In this document: in pieces, positions 63,010-64,000 of the stretch
How the letters are laid out: every line of letters begins with the position of its first letter
How positions within the stretch are numbered: the stretch's first letter is position 1
Assembly (NCBI GenBank): GCA_023935145.1
Contig: CM043704.1
Coordinates: forward strand, 93,669,373-93,733,372
DNA length: 64,000 nucleotides
Source of the DNA: Bretschneidera sinensis
Taxonomy: Eukaryota > Streptophyta > Magnoliopsida > Brassicales > Akaniaceae
Direction of reading: 5' to 3'
The notes under the pieces: generated by a model
Databases searched by the model: none
Told to the model about the DNA's origin: nothing
What the model saw: only the letters and a program-made list of their open reading frames with translations
Position numbers and translations under genes: made by a program

Positions 63010-64000
63010 AGTACTGCAGAAATTTAATCTTCTTAAATTTCATGGATCATTAGATCCAATAACAGGGTGGATGATATCCTATTTGAACCAATTTAAACTT
63101 GCTCATGAACTGCATGATGTATTATGAATATGGGAGTTATCAGTGTTATAAGTTGCAGCATGAGTGATGAAAGGGTTTACCTTTAAAGGTATTATTATGA
63201 CATTCATATTTACCTTTGAAATAATTATGACAATGTTATTAAAAGTTTTAGAAGGGTACATTAGTATGCTTTTTCAATTAAACTTTTTTATGTGCTAAAT
63301 TCGATAAGGTTGAAAGTCATTTTCTCAGATCTATCTTTGACCAATGGTTGGTCTAAGTATGGTCGTCTATGTGACCTGTTCTTTATCCCTTGGTTCTGAG
63401 ATCAGGAGCGAAAGAAATGAGAGAAAAAATAAGGTTACTTTCGTAGCTTTAGAAACACCTAGGGCTGGCCTTGATTTGAGTCTAGCCGAGTATTTGGAAA
63501 CTTGAGTTTGGCTTGTCATGTTGATGAGAATGGGTTTAATTTTATAAATGATTTTTTTCGCTTGTTGAGAATGAGTTTTGATGCATTTATTTCAATTTCT
63601 TTCCTGCAAGAGGTCCCGTTCTACAGTCATAAACTCTTTTGATATCAACTTTTGAGTCCAAATCTAGGAGTAATGTGTGTTATGTATTGGTGGAAGTCAG
63701 CTCGTTTTGTTTGAGAGGCTCGGTTTGCTCAGTTTCGAAGCAATGATTTTGGTTCGAATAGTCAATCGAGCAGAGTTTTAGCAACGTCTATGCATGGGGG
63801 ATCCCTCTGCGGACAATAACATTTGATTTTTATTTTTTAATTTTCAAAAATTACCTCCTAGAGTATTATGGTCCTAAAAAATTTTGTAATTCTATCCAAA
63901 TCCTTGATAATTGGTAGTGTTTACCTCAAGCTTCATGATGGTGATGTCAAAATTCTTACTAAAACGAAGTATATACTTACATATGGCTACAACATAATTT
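63010..64000. other. Downstream region of the RING-H2 gene
   Basis: It begins with the presumed 3' UTR. From 63460, TAGGGCTGGCCTTGATTTGA and GCCGAGTATTTGGAAACTTG match the right end of the hAT MITE at 8279-8688, so a relative of that element starts here. I could not find its other end before 64000. No gene was found. Confidence 0.55.

Overview
The window is nuclear DNA from a eudicot plant, probably woody. The evidence is GT-AG introns, AT-rich intergenic DNA, plant-only gene families (filament-like plant protein, WSD acyltransferase, CCoAOMT, an MBR-type RING ligase) and a typical plant transposon load. I cannot name the species. Gene boundaries below were assembled by hand from reading frames and splice signals.

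Layout: (1) 1-2003 (+) is the 3' end of a filament-like plant protein gene. (2) 3091-6714 (-) is an eleven-exon gene for a conserved plastid-targeted protein. (3) 8003-11176 (-) is a six-exon WSD1-type wax ester synthase/diacylglycerol acyltransferase with a hAT-type MITE in one intron. (4) About 12350-16340 (-) is a weakly supported small gene whose long intron holds a decayed eIF5B copy, a SINE and a copia remnant. (5) 19574-21214 (-) is a complete caffeoyl-CoA O-methyltransferase gene, with a TATA box and a palindromic pair of AC (MYB) elements. (6) 21400-30020 is gene-poor, with a local tandem duplication at 24.1-25.0 kb and a 5'-truncated LINE with clean target-site duplications. (7) 30021-31325 (-) is an intronless, domesticated PIF/Harbinger transposase gene (ALP1/HARBI1-like) that lacks the third catalytic acid. 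(8) 31307-42022 is dominated by a Ty3/gypsy chromovirus and a 3541-bp direct duplication, apparently perfect. That duplication copies the ALP1-like gene's start and upstream region plus the 5' half of the retroelement, with 578 bp of filler between the copies. (9) 42-46 kb holds hAT-type elements and a long (TA)n tract. (10) About 46.3-63.0 kb (+) is one large RING-H2 E3 ligase gene (MBR1/MBR2-like), with a 5'UTR intron and introns of 7.5 and 3.8 kb. The 3.8-kb intron contains a complete but internally deleted antisense copia element with matching 5-bp TSDs.

The genes do not form a pathway; this is ordinary plant gene order. Wax ester synthesis (WSD) and lignin monomer methylation (CCoAOMT) both feed extracellular barriers, but nothing in the sequence links them. 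The most notable items are the apparently perfect 3.5-kb duplication with filler, the gypsy element whose roughly twenty stop codons almost all fit C-to-T/G-to-A transitions in an otherwise unshifted frame, the domesticated transposase, and the hidden eIF5B pseudogene.
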